A model generated the notes under the pieces. It was not told the origin of the DNA. It made no database searches and saw nothing but the letters and a program-made list of their open reading frames with translations. 31,040 nt of DNA from HGM10611 sp964384805 (GTDB lineage Bacteria > Bacillota_I > Bacilli_A > ML615J-28 > CAG-313). Below are positions 23,470 to 31,040 of the stretch, one piece after another. The translations under genes were made by a program, and so were the position numbers. The stretch's first letter is position 1; each line of letters starts with the position of its first letter. Location of the stretch: positions 1 to 31,040 of the forward strand of contig CAYLLO010000012.1 in the NCBI GenBank assembly GCA_964384805.1. The letters run 5' to 3'.

Positions 23470-24299
23470 TCATCTTGTAAGAAACGTTTTTGGGGATTTA
23501 TTTTAAATATTTTAAAAATTCCTTGATATATTAAGGTTACTAAACTACCAATTAAAAGATATCCAGCCATTATAATAATTGTATAAGCAAATCTTAAATT
23601 ATGGTTTCCAAACCAATTAGACATCTGAGGTAAAATCGGTGCTCCATATCCATGTAAATATAACATATAATCAACCCATTGATTTCCATTATAGAACATT
23701 ATATAATCTATAGGAATAACAATCATAGAGAATATTAATACTGGTATAAAACCTTTAAAAATACTTTTTAAGTTTGGAATATAATATCTTGTAGCTACTA
23801 AAAAAACACCTGTAAAAACCATTAAGAAGTGATAATTTAGCGATATAAAACTAGCATAGCTGAAACAAGGATAATCATTAAAAATCGGAGGAATAAAGAA
23901 ATTTGTCGCTCCCGCAAAAACGCTAATGGTTGTTAAAAAAGCAAGGGCACATTCTTTGACTTTTCCTTTACCAAAACCAGCAAATGGAAGTACATACATA
24001 AACATACTACAAGTATATAATGGTAAAAGACCTGTTAAATTAAACCCATGTCCCATTTTAATATCCCAAAAGGATTCCCAAACAATTTTAATAACTTCTA
24101 AAATAGGTATTACAATTGCAATAGCTTTTAAATAAATTTCTACTTTACTACTTTTTATTTTTCTTAAAAAAACACAAAGTAGAACAATGGCGGTTATGGC
24201 CACAATAATAAATATAATATGTTCTGTACTCCAGGTAACATTTTGTTTATCTTCACTCGGAATAAAATCCTTGTAATCAAAAAAATTATAATTAAACAT
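23466..24299 (-). CDS. YwaF/TIGR02206-family integral membrane protein, copy 2
   Basis: 277 residues with about six or seven hydrophobic helices. The core HGFNLTGLLPLYTCSMFMY and GFGKGKVKE matches the TIGR02206/YwaF family, in which a short LPLxxC segment follows the second or third helix. It is a paralog of the gene just upstream: both share FGKGKV(K/R)E, the preceding (C)S(M/L)F(M/I)Y helix and a similar total layout. It overlaps that gene by 8 bases and the following lipoprotein gene by 4. The family has no established function. The N-terminal 25 residues (FDYKDFIPSEDK) are hydrophilic and probably outside or at the membrane surface. Confidence 0.8.
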   Translation of the reverse strand: MFNYNFFDYKDFIPSEDKQNVTWSTEHIIFIIVAITAIVLLCVFLRKIKSSKVEIYLKAIAIVIPILEVIKIVWESFWDIKMGHGFNLTGLLPLYTCSMFMYVLPFAGFGKGKVKECALAFLTTISVFAGATNFFIPPIFNDYPCFSYASFISLNYHFLMVFTGVFLVATRYYIPNLKSIFKGFIPVLIFSMIVIPIDYIMFYNGNQWVDYMLYLHGYGAPILPQMSNWFGNHNLRFAYTIIIMAGYLLIGSLVTLIYQGIFKIFKINPQKRFLQDE

Positions 24300-25041
24300 T
24301 TTTTTCTCCTCTTTTTAATAATTTATCTATCAAAAACACTATCCCATATGGAACAACCAAATACGTAACCATAATTATTAAAGTATATAACCATTGAGTA
24401 TTGTTTTTGATTTTCTGTAAAAGTGGTACAGGAATATTAAATGGTTCTTTTAAGAACATCATATTACAGTCATATATTTTGTTAACAACTAAAGCAACAA
24501 TCATAAATCCTAAACAAAATAAACAATATGATATATATCCCTTTTTATTAAATACAAACAATTTATGAATATAACAAAGTATCCCGATATACATCATTAA
24601 ACTGTGGAATACCATACTATGTATTGATAAAAAATGATATATCGGATGCATCATTAGAGAAGTCGTAGGAAAAATTAAAAAAGCTAGTCCAGCTATAATT
24701 CCTCCTCCTACTAAGAAACCTAAACCGATTTCTCTGACTTTTCCTTTTCCAAATCCTACCATCCAAGTACTATATATAAATAATGAACAATAGGCTAAAG
24801 GAAACCAAGCATCTAAATATGTTTGTTGATACCAAAACTTATAGCCTATTTTTATTAACTCTAATATAGTTACCAAAACAGCTACAATTTTAATTATCAA
24901 AAATACTTGTTTTTCTTTTAATTTTTTAGAACAATGTAATCCTATGATAATTAGTATTAAGCATATTGCTAAAGTTATTAAATGTGGAAGGGTAAACATT
25001 CCACACGGTGGATATTCTCCACTTGGACTAAAAAAACGCAT
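24292..25041 (-). CDS. YwaF/TIGR02206-family integral membrane protein, copy 1
   Basis: 249 residues with about seven hydrophobic segments. Family features are HLITLAICL near the N-terminus, WFPLAYCSLFIY and GFGKGKVREIGLGF in the middle, and a histidine-bearing SIHSMVFHSLM helix. It is 28 residues shorter than its paralog downstream, which begins within its last codons (8-base overlap). The start has AAGGAGATG upstream and an extended -10 element at 25061-25069. It is the first gene of the four-gene membrane/lipoprotein cluster. Confidence 0.82.
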   Translation of the reverse strand: MRFFSPSGEYPPCGMFTLPHLITLAICLILIIIGLHCSKKLKEKQVFLIIKIVAVLVTILELIKIGYKFWYQQTYLDAWFPLAYCSLFIYSTWMVGFGKGKVREIGLGFLVGGGIIAGLAFLIFPTTSLMMHPIYHFLSIHSMVFHSLMMYIGILCYIHKLFVFNKKGYISYCLFCLGFMIVALVVNKIYDCNMMFLKEPFNIPVPLLQKIKNNTQWLYTLIIMVTYLVVPYGIVFLIDKLLKRGEKNV

Positions 25042-25060
25042 TCTCCCATCTCCTTCTTTT

Positions 25061-25069
25061 ATTATATCA
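25061..25069 (-). promoter_or_regulatory. Extended -10 promoter candidate of the YwaF/lipoprotein cluster
   Basis: TGATATAAT on the minus strand, 20 bases before the first gene's ATG. A recognisable -35 is missing. Confidence 0.4.
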
Positions 25070-25141
25070 TATTTAATTAAAAATGTGATTCTTTATTTAC
25101 AACTTTTTTATTTTTTGTGATAAAATAGCCTTGGTGATATT

Positions 25142-25858
25142 ATGGATTTTGAACAAATTAAAGAATTAATAAAAGCTAATACCATTCAAAATAGTATTGG
25201 TACCAAACAAGAACGAACCTTACATCAATATCTAAAATATTATTTTTGTCCTAATTCTTCTTTTCATGAACAAAAATGCGAAGGTTACATTGTTGATATC
25301 TTAAAAAATAATGAAATAATCGAAATTCAAACATCCGCTTTTAACGTCATGCGTAAAAAACTAGAAAGTTTATTACAAACTTACCCAATTAAAATTGTGT
25401 ACCCGATTATTTTAGAAAAAAACATTTACAATTATGATGAAAATGGTAGTCTTGTAAGTGTTAAAAAATCTCCTAAAAAAGAGCATCCATTAAAAATAGG
25501 TAAAGAACTTTATAAAATCAACCACTTATTAAACAACAAAAACTTAAGTTTTATTTGTCCAATTTTAAAAATTTATGAACATCGTATACCATATGTCAAC
25601 CGATATAAACAACGAAAAATGACCAGAATAAATCAAATTCCTTATGAATTAGTAAATCTTGTGGAGTTAAAATCTAAAACTGATTATCAAAATTTAATTC
25701 CCTTTGAAAATGAATTTACCGCTTTAGAGTTTAAGAAAAAATTAAAATTATCGCCAAAAGAAGCCTCTGCTACATTAATTGTTTTAAGGACACTAAAAGT
25801 TATTGAAATAGTTAGAAAAGATGGAAAAAAGTATATATATAAAAAAGTTCTTATATAG
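25142..25858 (+). CDS. Predicted PD-(D/E)XK-like protein with C-terminal winged helix
   Basis: 238 residues, unrecognised as a named gene. The first 100 residues look like a restriction-nuclease-type core: GTKQERTLHQYLKYYF (Glu24, His28), Glu43, then YIVDILKNNEIIEIQT, where Asp52 and Glu61-x-Gln63 sit on adjacent strands as in the D-x(n)-E-x-K signature, with Gln in place of Lys. NVMRKKLESLL after it could be the helix that supports the active site. About 190-238 resemble a winged helix-turn-helix (ALEFKKKLKLSPKEASATLIVLRTLKVIEIV, then a beta wing with KDGKKYIY). It could be a DNA-binding nuclease or an inactive relative. GGTGAT lies near the start. It is a single gene ending in a terminator. 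Confidence 0.7.
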   Translation: MDFEQIKELIKANTIQNSIGTKQERTLHQYLKYYFCPNSSFHEQKCEGYIVDILKNNEIIEIQTSAFNVMRKKLESLLQTYPIKIVYPIILEKNIYNYDENGSLVSVKKSPKKEHPLKIGKELYKINHLLNNKNLSFICPILKIYEHRIPYVNRYKQRKMTRINQIPYELVNLVELKSKTDYQNLIPFENEFTALEFKKKLKLSPKEASATLIVLRTLKVIEIVRKDGKKYIYKKVLI

Positions 25859-25898
25859 GTAAAACAATTATTAAATATTCCTGATTTTTTACAGAATT

Positions 25899-25925
25899 AA
25901 AATAGGCCATTATGGGCCTATTTTT
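25899..25925. terminator. Terminator between the nuclease-like gene and znuB
   Basis: A perfect 10-bp stem (AAAATAGGCC at 25899-25908 with GGCCTATTTT at 25915-25924), with the loop 25909-25914, followed by T on the plus strand. It overlaps the znuB stop codon (25924-25926) on the opposite strand and may work weakly in that direction. Confidence 0.75.
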
Positions 25926-26748
25926 AATTTTCTATCTTTCTTTTTTTATTAATAACTGAAATAATCGTGGCTAGTAGATAAAATACTAGATTAACCAATA
26001 CAATACTAGAGGCAGAAGAATACTCAGTAAAGCAGAAAAAAGCAATTAAAAAGCATACCACCGATATAATCATTGCTGCCCATACTGACCATTTAAAATG
26101 TCTGAATAACCGCATAGAGGTTAAAGCAGGAAAAATTATTAAACTAGAAATAAGCAATGTTCCCATAATCCGAATTCCTAATACGACAATTACGGCGGTT
26201 ACAATTGATAAACCAATATTATAAAATCGGGTTTTTATTCCCATTCCTTTCGCAAACTGTTCGTCAAATGTTATTGCGAAAATCCGATTTTGGAAAAAAA
26301 TAAACAAAATAATAATCAAAATTGTAATTGGTAAAATATAATATAAATCTTGTTTAGTAGCGGTTGTAATACTTCCAAACATATAACTTCCAATATCTGA
26401 TGAAAAGCCATTTGACAAATTACCTACTAAATATCCAATCGCCAGAGCACTACTAGAAATTAATGCTATAGCCGCATCTCCTTTTAGTTTTTTACTTTCA
26501 CCAATTCTTAGTAATACGTAAGCAGCAACAACAACTATAGGTAAAGAAACTAGTAATGGTTCTTTATTTAAAGCAAGTGCCACAGCAAAAGCTCCAAACC
26601 CTACATGTGATAGGCCATCACCAATCATTGAATAACGTTTTAATACTAAAATAACCCCCAACATTGCGGCACTAATTGAAAGTAATACTCCTACAATAAT
26701 TGGTTCTTTCATATATTTAATAATATCTGTAATTGTAGCTAAAAACAT
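25924..26748 (-). CDS. znuB: Zinc ABC transporter permease ZnuB
   Basis: 274 residues with about eight hydrophobic helices, typical of the ABC-3 family of metal permeases. Hallmarks: GDGLSHVGFGAFAVAL, GDAAIALISSSALAIGY and the C-terminal GTLLISSLIIFPALTSM. It forms the membrane channel for the metal delivered by ZnuA and is driven by ZnuC. The start overlaps the znuC stop by one base (TAATG). Family members move Zn2+ or Mn2+; the His-rich binding protein and the Fur-family regulator in the same operon favour zinc. Confidence 0.93.
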   Translation of the reverse strand: MFLATITDIIKYMKEPIIVGVLLSISAAMLGVILVLKRYSMIGDGLSHVGFGAFAVALALNKEPLLVSLPIVVVAAYVLLRIGESKKLKGDAAIALISSSALAIGYLVGNLSNGFSSDIGSYMFGSITTATKQDLYYILPITILIIILFIFFQNRIFAITFDEQFAKGMGIKTRFYNIGLSIVTAVIVVLGIRIMGTLLISSLIIFPALTSMRLFRHFKWSVWAAMIISVVCFLIAFFCFTEYSSASSIVLVNLVFYLLATIISVINKKRKIEN

Positions 26749-27437
26749 TATTCTCCTCCCCCTTTGAGAGTTTTAATAAAAGTAGACTCTAAATATTCTT
26801 CTTTAGAACCATCAAAAAGAATAGTTTCATCGACATGAATTACGTGATTAGCATACCGTAAAGCATGATCAATGTCATGGGAAATCATTACAACAGTAAC
26901 TTTTTCCTCAATATTTATTTTTTTCAAAATATTATAAAGTTTTAATGCTCCATATCCATCTAAAGCAGTAAAAGGTTCATCTAAAAATAAGACCTTATTA
27001 GTTGCACAAAGTGCTCTAGCAATTAATACTCTTTGTTGTTGCCCACCTGATAGTTCTGAAAAAGATTTTCGTTTTAAAGTTGATATTTGTAACATTTTCA
27101 TATATTTGTTAGCTAAATCTCGTTCTTTTTTAGTATAGAAAGGGCGCCATTTCATCTTTTTTAAACAGCCTGACATTACAATTTCGGAAACTGTTGCAGG
27201 AAAGTCTTGTTGTAAATGAAGTTCTTGGGGAACATATCCAATCGAAACTTTATCAGCAATTGTAATTTTACCTGATAAAGGTTTATTAAGTCCAATCAGC
27301 GTTTTAAGAAGCGTACTTTTACCACTTCCATTAGTTCCTACAATACAAACATATTCTCCTTCATTAATATTTATATTTACATCTTTTAAAATAATTTGAT
27401 TATCATATCCAATTGTTAAATCTTCTACTTTTATCAT
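26748..27437 (-). CDS. znuC: Zinc ABC transporter ATPase ZnuC
   Basis: 229 residues with a complete ABC cassette: Walker A GTNGSGKST (34-42), Q-loop VPQ (Gln71), signature LSGGQQQR (129-136), Walker B VLFLDEP (149-155) and switch His187 in MISHDID. It is of normal length and has no extra domains. It hydrolyses ATP at the inner face of the membrane to power metal uptake through ZnuB. The 5' end overlaps znuA by four bases (27434-27437), and its 3' end overlaps znuB by one base, indicating a tightly coupled operon. Confidence 0.95.
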   Translation of the reverse strand: MIKVEDLTIGYDNQIILKDVNININEGEYVCIVGTNGSGKSTLLKTLIGLNKPLSGKITIADKVSIGYVPQELHLQQDFPATVSEIVMSGCLKKMKWRPFYTKKERDLANKYMKMLQISTLKRKSFSELSGGQQQRVLIARALCATNKVLFLDEPFTALDGYGALKLYNILKKINIEEKVTVVMISHDIDHALRYANHVIHVDETILFDGSKEEYLESTFIKTLKGGGE

Positions 27438-28360
27438 AATAATCCCCTTTTCAAAGCTTCAATATTGTTTTGCCATATATCTAAAAAAGTTATTCCTTGA
27501 TTAAAATCATCAATACTCACGTTATGACCACTATGCAATAAACATATTTCAGAATTTGTATCCACAATGACTTTTCTAGCAATACGATCATTTAATAATT
27601 CTTTGGTATATACTACTGGTATATCGTTATTTTTTAATTCTGTATTCATTTTAATTATTTTATCAATTGTAGGCTCTATTTCAACTGAACAAGTTTCATA
27701 AATAGAAAAATAATCTAATCCAAATTGTCTTGTAAAATAATAAAACGCAAAAGGTGAACCAAAATATAACGTTTTTCTTTGCGCATTTTCTACGATATCT
27801 TGGATTTCATCAATGATATTCTCTAATTCATTAATATACCCCAAAGCATTTTCTTCATATATTTTTTCATTAGCGGGATCAATTGTTATAAGTGCTTTTT
27901 CTATTTGTTCCACCATTATGATAGCATAAGCAGGATTAGTCCAAATATGCATATCAACATCATGTTTATGAGCCTGTTTATGTTGATGTTCATCGTGATG
28001 TTCTAAAGATTCTAAATCTATCCGATCATCTTTTGATAACTCAACAATTACTCTATCTAAATCCGAATTTAAGATAAGATCAGGAACCCATGTTTCCATA
28101 TTGTCACCAATATATATTAGAGCATCACACTTTTTGGCCTCAATTATATCACCAGTAGATGGATCATATGAATGTATGTCTTGACCTGGGGCCACCATCA
28201 ATGTTGTATCGATTAAATCTCCCCCTATATATCTCACCATATCATAAATCGGAAAAATAGTTGTCACCACTTTTAATTTTTCATTGTCACTTGGGTGTTT
28301 ACAACTAGTAAATAAACATAAACTGACTATAATGACCATAAAACTAATTATTTTTTTCAT
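27434..28360 (-). CDS. znuA: Zinc-binding lipoprotein of the ABC transporter, ZnuA-like
   Basis: 308 residues from ATG 28360, chosen because GGAGG lies 8 bases before it and a signal peptide with lipobox FTSC (Cys20) follows. The cluster A-I fold is indicated by VVTTIFPIYDMVRYIGGD, His63 (PGQDIHSYDP) and His138 (DMHIWTNP). Residues 121-138 are a His-rich loop (nine His including the ligand), typical of zinc rather than manganese binding proteins. The segment that often supplies the third His reads FGSPFAFYYF (200-209) without His; a related FGDRFPF form occurs, as I recall, in Bacillota homologues. The gene overlaps the end of zur by 17 bases. Confidence 0.9.
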   Translation of the reverse strand: MKKIISFMVIIVSLCLFTSCKHPSDNEKLKVVTTIFPIYDMVRYIGGDLIDTTLMVAPGQDIHSYDPSTGDIIEAKKCDALIYIGDNMETWVPDLILNSDLDRVIVELSKDDRIDLESLEHHDEHQHKQAHKHDVDMHIWTNPAYAIIMVEQIEKALITIDPANEKIYEENALGYINELENIIDEIQDIVENAQRKTLYFGSPFAFYYFTRQFGLDYFSIYETCSVEIEPTIDKIIKMNTELKNNDIPVVYTKELLNDRIARKVIVDTNSEICLLHSGHNVSIDDFNQGITFLDIWQNNIEALKRGLL

Positions 28361-28772
28361 GGAATTCCTCCATACAATCCTCACATGTCCCATATAAGAC
28401 AATTCTACTCGGATCAACACTAAATTTGTGTTTTTTTAAAACATGTTCTTTAATATCATCTATGTGTTTACAATCCATATGAATTAATTTACCACACTCT
28501 ATACATTTTAAATGATAATGCTCATGACATCCCTCTTCTTCATCAACATATTGATAACAGGCTTTCTCGCCTTCTACAGTTATATACTTACGTAAATCAC
28601 CAGTAGAAACTAATACATCTAAAAAACGATATAAAGTTGCTTTACTAACTGGTGATTTTAGTTCATCTAAAATTTTTAACATTTCATCAACTGTTAAATG
28701 ACGATCTTTATTTTTTTGTAACATTTCAATAATAATATTTTTTTGTTTAGTATTATATCCTTTTATTTGCAT
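28344..28772 (-). CDS. zur: Fur-family zinc-responsive repressor (Zur-like)
   Basis: 142 residues from the ATG at 28772, which has GGAGG 6 bases upstream; an in-frame ATG four codons earlier lacks one. The N-terminal winged helix (about 1-75) includes the recognition-helix region SPVSKATLYRFLDVL. The dimerisation domain contains HEHYH (83-87) and two CxxC pairs, Cys90/Cys93 and Cys130/Cys133, which hold the structural zinc. Clustering with znuACB implies that it represses zinc uptake when zinc is plentiful. A 19-bp palindrome over its own predicted transcription start (28790-28808) is the likely operator, so it is probably autoregulated. Fur or PerR are alternatives, disfavoured by context. 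Confidence 0.85.
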   Translation of the reverse strand: MQIKGYNTKQKNIIIEMLQKNKDRHLTVDEMLKILDELKSPVSKATLYRFLDVLVSTGDLRKYITVEGEKACYQYVDEEEGCHEHYHLKCIECGKLIHMDCKHIDDIKEHVLKKHKFSVDPSRIVLYGTCEDCMEEFHEKNN

Positions 28773-28789
28773 AAAAACCTCCATTTAAA

Positions 28790-28808
28790 ATTGAGACTCA
28801 GTTTCAAT
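28790..28808. promoter_or_regulatory. Candidate Zur operator
   Basis: ATTGAGACTCAGTTTCAAT is a 19-bp inverted repeat about one central C with a single mismatched pair; the flanking A and T extend it to 21 bp. Its 7-1-7 core (TGAnACT-n-AGTnTCA) has Fur-family geometry but differs from the Bacillus Zur box as I recall it. It covers the predicted transcription start of the zur operon. Confidence 0.6.
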
Positions 28809-28811
28809 TAT

Positions 28812-28840
28812 AGTATATATAATTTGCTTGAAAAAGTCAA
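28812..28840 (-). promoter_or_regulatory. Promoter of the zur-znuACB operon
   Basis: On the minus strand TTGACT (28835-28840), 17 bases, TATACT (28812-28817). The start of transcription should fall at about 28804-28808, inside the palindrome. Confidence 0.65.
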
Positions 28841-28841
28841 G

Positions 28842-28865
28842 AAAAATCCACATAAAATGTGGATT
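28842..28865 (-). terminator. Terminator of the aminotransferase gene
   Basis: A 9-bp perfect stem (AATCCACAT at 28845-28853 with ATGTGGATT at 28857-28865), TTT-type loop and a T run on the minus strand. It ends one base before the -35 of the zur operon. Confidence 0.75.
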
Positions 28866-28920
28866 ATTTTTTAGTATAAATAATATATACTTCACTAATT
28901 TATTATTAAAAACTCTTTGT

Positions 28921-30075
28921 TTAGCGTTTTTTAAATGCTGTAATAAATCTTCTTAATCCTTCTATTAATTGCTCTGTTGGACAAGCAATATTAACTCTTA
29001 AATAAGATTCATAATCTTTACAAAAATCTACTCCTCCGGAACACGTTATCCCCGCTTTATTACATTTATCTAATAATTCTTCGCTTGTTAATTTAGTATA
29101 TGATAAATCTAACCATACTAAATAAGTTCCTTCAAGTCGTGTTACGACTACATCTTTTAATTCACGATTTAATGTTTCTTTTAAATACTCATAATTTCGT
29201 TTGATATGTTTATTTTGAGCATCTACCCAAGAATCCCCTTTTTCGTATGCGGTAATGCACGCTTGATAACCAAAAACACTAGGGCCATTTAAGAATTCTC
29301 TATTAACTTGATTATTGAATTTTTCTCGGATATCAACTCTAGGAATTATGATATATGAGGTGTGAAGACCTGCTAAATTAAAGGTTTTGCTTGGGGCATT
29401 GCAAATTAAAATATTATGATAATCAGTAATAAAATCAGCAGCACTTATAAATTTATTAATTCCCATATTTAAATCACTATGGATTTCATCAGTAATAACC
29501 AATACCTCATATTTTTTAGCTAAATTGATAACATGCTGAATTTCTTCTTTTGTCCAAACACGACCTATTGGATTGTGTGGGGAACATAAAATCATTACTT
29601 TATGTCCTTGTTTAAATAATTCTTCTAAATTATCATAATCCATAATATATGTATCATCTTTTTTAATTAATTTATTTTCAATAATTATTCGATTCATTCC
29701 CTTAATTAAATGATGAAAGGTATGATAAACTGGAGTTTGAAGAATAATTCCCTCTTGTTCTTTCGTTAAGAATTCTAATAAAATACGGATTTCTAAAATT
29801 ACACCTGTTGAAGCAACAATCCATTCCTTCTTAACTTCCGCGTTATATCTTTTAGAGTACCAACTACTAATTGCTTCTTTAAAACTTTCTGGTACCATAT
29901 TATATCCATAAACTCCCAAAGATGAAATATTCTTCAGTTCTTCTATAACACAAGGAGCTGTTTGATAATCAGAGTCAGCAATCCAAAAAGGTAAATTATT
30001 ATTATCAGTTTGAAAATCCCATTTATAGGTACTAGTATTTCTTCTTTCGACTTTAGTATTAAATAATTCATTCAT
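28921..30075 (-). CDS. patB: MalY/PatB-type aminotransferase (cystathionine beta-lyase)
   Basis: 384 residues, PLP fold-type I. The family opening FWIADSDY (30-37) replaces the usual MWVADMDF, GYNMVPESF and SPHNPIGRVW (Asn168) follow, TDEIHSD carries Asp196, and NAPSKTFNLAGLHTS carries the PLP lysine Lys230. Members split the C-S bond of cystathionine or cysteine conjugates to release a thiol, pyruvate and ammonia, and feed methionine synthesis; some also act as aminotransferases or regulators. AGGAG lies 8 bases before the start. It is 85 bp downstream of the TIM-barrel gene without an obvious terminator between them. Confidence 0.9.
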   Translation of the reverse strand: MNELFNTKVERRNTSTYKWDFQTDNNNLPFWIADSDYQTAPCVIEELKNISSLGVYGYNMVPESFKEAISSWYSKRYNAEVKKEWIVASTGVILEIRILLEFLTKEQEGIILQTPVYHTFHHLIKGMNRIIIENKLIKKDDTYIMDYDNLEELFKQGHKVMILCSPHNPIGRVWTKEEIQHVINLAKKYEVLVITDEIHSDLNMGINKFISAADFITDYHNILICNAPSKTFNLAGLHTSYIIIPRVDIREKFNNQVNREFLNGPSVFGYQACITAYEKGDSWVDAQNKHIKRNYEYLKETLNRELKDVVVTRLEGTYLVWLDLSYTKLTSEELLDKCNKAGITCSGGVDFCKDYESYLRVNIACPTEQLIEGLRRFITAFKKR

Positions 30076-30160
30076 AATATACTCCTAAATAACTATATCT
30101 AAAATATTTTATATACTTTATTATTACTCATAATTAATTCTTATAATAATTAGGAAACTG

Positions 30161-30922
30161 TTATAATTCCTTAAAAATTGGCACCGATTTTATTAAGTCG
30201 TCTTTTTGTTTAACTTCTAAAACAACATAAGCATTACTTTTAATTGCCATATCTTTAAATTTTTTGAAATTAATATTGCCTTCTCCCAAAGCTAAGTGAC
30301 AAGTTTTTCGGTTACCATCATGAATATGAAATTCATCAAAAAGGAGGTTTTTGGCTATATTAATTTGGTATAATTTATCAGCATCATTGTAATCATGTCC
30401 AATATCATAATTAAATTTAAAACCTTTTTCTATCAAATTTAAGTAGGTTTTTTGCATATAATCGGGAATAGTAGTATTTTCAATAACCATTTTACTTCCG
30501 TTATCATTACAAATCTTTTCTGCTCTTTTCAAGTTATTTATTAATCGTTTAATGTAACTATCATATTCTTTATCATAAATGTAATGTTTAATCCCACTTA
30601 TTGTTACCACTGGTCCTGAATTATTGTGAATGTTAATTATTTTGAGGTATTCTTTACCTAAGGTTGCATATTTTTTTAATAGTTTCATATATGCTTCTAC
30701 AACTTCGTCATTTCCTCCAAAATCTGCCTCATCATAAAAGTGAAGCGTTGCTTCTAAATTATATTTTTTAAGTAAATTTAAAACCGTACCTTTTTCCATT
30801 TCTTTTCGGCAACAACTAAAATTTAAATTTAATTCAATAAAGTCAAGACCTAATTCTTTGGCAAGAACAAAATTTTCTTCTATAGTATCATATTCAAACA
30901 ATTGAGGCATTCCTAGTTTCAT
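30161..30922 (-). CDS. Sugar phosphate isomerase/epimerase-like TIM-barrel protein
   Basis: 253 residues of the xylose-isomerase-like/AP-endonuclease-2 superfamily. Metal-site motifs are MVIENTTIPD (Glu in strand 5), NYDIGHDYND (Asp, His), EFHIHDGN and VVLEVK at the last strand, in the order expected for the divalent-metal pocket. The family covers sugar isomerases, epimerases, dehydratases and endonuclease IV; the set here, of sub-260-residue length, suits a sugar or keto-acid isomerase, and the substrate is not readable. GGAGAG lies upstream of the start. It probably heads a short unit with the downstream aminotransferase gene. The 118 bases up to the window end hold no clear gene or promoter. 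Confidence 0.83.
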   Translation of the reverse strand: MKLGMPQLFEYDTIEENFVLAKELGLDFIELNLNFSCCRKEMEKGTVLNLLKKYNLEATLHFYDEADFGGNDEVVEAYMKLLKKYATLGKEYLKIINIHNNSGPVVTISGIKHYIYDKEYDSYIKRLINNLKRAEKICNDNGSKMVIENTTIPDYMQKTYLNLIEKGFKFNYDIGHDYNDADKLYQINIAKNLLFDEFHIHDGNRKTCHLALGEGNINFKKFKDMAIKSNAYVVLEVKQKDDLIKSVPIFKEL

Positions 30923-31040
30923 CTTAGTCTCTCTCCTCTCTTTATTCTATTAAAATAATATCATATTTTACTTAACAATTATAAATAATTCGTATATAAT
31001 TTAAATCAGAGATTTCTCTCTATTTTTAATTATAGCTATT

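Noticed and set aside
1..31040. CRISPR arrays, tRNA or rRNA genes, insertion sequences, prophage genes, restriction-modification or toxin-antitoxin pairs
   Set aside because: None is seen: there are no evenly spaced direct repeats, no cloverleaf-like intergenic segments and no transposase, integrase or paired toxin families among the proteins.

Overview
The window is about 31 kb of very AT-rich DNA with tightly packed genes, the standard genetic code (TGG used for Trp throughout), AGGAGG-type ribosome binding sites and intrinsic terminators. The gene families point to a low-GC Bacillota, class Bacilli. Two genes mark it as an endospore former: a 70-residue GerE-like regulator (5265-5477) and an alpha/beta-type small acid-soluble spore protein (19339-19542). 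Each has an upstream sequence resembling the matching late-sporulation promoter (sigma-K type and sigma-G type). I cannot name the genus; an Erysipelotrichia-like or neighbouring lineage would fit the base composition and gene set.

Layout. 1-3290, plus strand apart from one gene: a zinc-ribbon membrane protein, a Cof-type HAD phosphatase (minus) and RNase J. 3307-7416, minus strand: M42 aminopeptidase, a DEDDh exonuclease 16 bp behind gerE, and uvrC. 7459-8806: a lipoprotein with three copies of an 'EAYD' repeat, driven by a near-consensus promoter and preceded by what looks like a decayed zinc-ribbon reading frame. 8884-13922: the conserved rimP-nusA-rnpM(ylxR)-ylxQ-infB-rbfA operon with a perfect sigma-A promoter and a terminator. 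14030-15780, plus strand: a TGS/uridine-kinase-like fusion protein. 15831-19264, minus strand: a four-gene unit encoding a membrane protein, a TrmH/SpoU rRNA methylase, a condensation-type acyltransferase and a zinc-ribbon multi-spanning protein. 19283-22019: spore protein, thiI and cysteine desulfurase, an arrangement also known from Bacillus. 22014-22316: a divergent TSCPD protein. 22360-22556: two palindromic units around a terminator. 22588-25069: two YwaF/TIGR02206-type membrane proteins and two related lipoproteins, probably co-expressed. 25142-25858: a predicted PD-(D/E)XK-like protein with a C-terminal winged helix. 25899-28840: a zinc regulon (zur, znuA, znuC, znuB) with a 19-bp palindrome over the predicted transcription start. 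28842-30922: a MalY/PatB aminotransferase and a sugar-phosphate-isomerase-like TIM barrel.

Most of the window is housekeeping: translation factors, RNA decay and modification, DNA repair and zinc uptake. I see no CRISPR array, tRNA, rRNA, transposase, phage gene or toxin-antitoxin pair. The parts least explained by known biology are the YwaF/lipoprotein cluster, the 25142-25858 nuclease-like protein, the acyltransferase/zinc-ribbon pair, the repeat lipoprotein with its fossil leader, and the palindrome pair at 22360-22556. The divergent promoters at 21991-22042, which appear to share one palindromic -35 hexamer, are the neatest regulatory arrangement.
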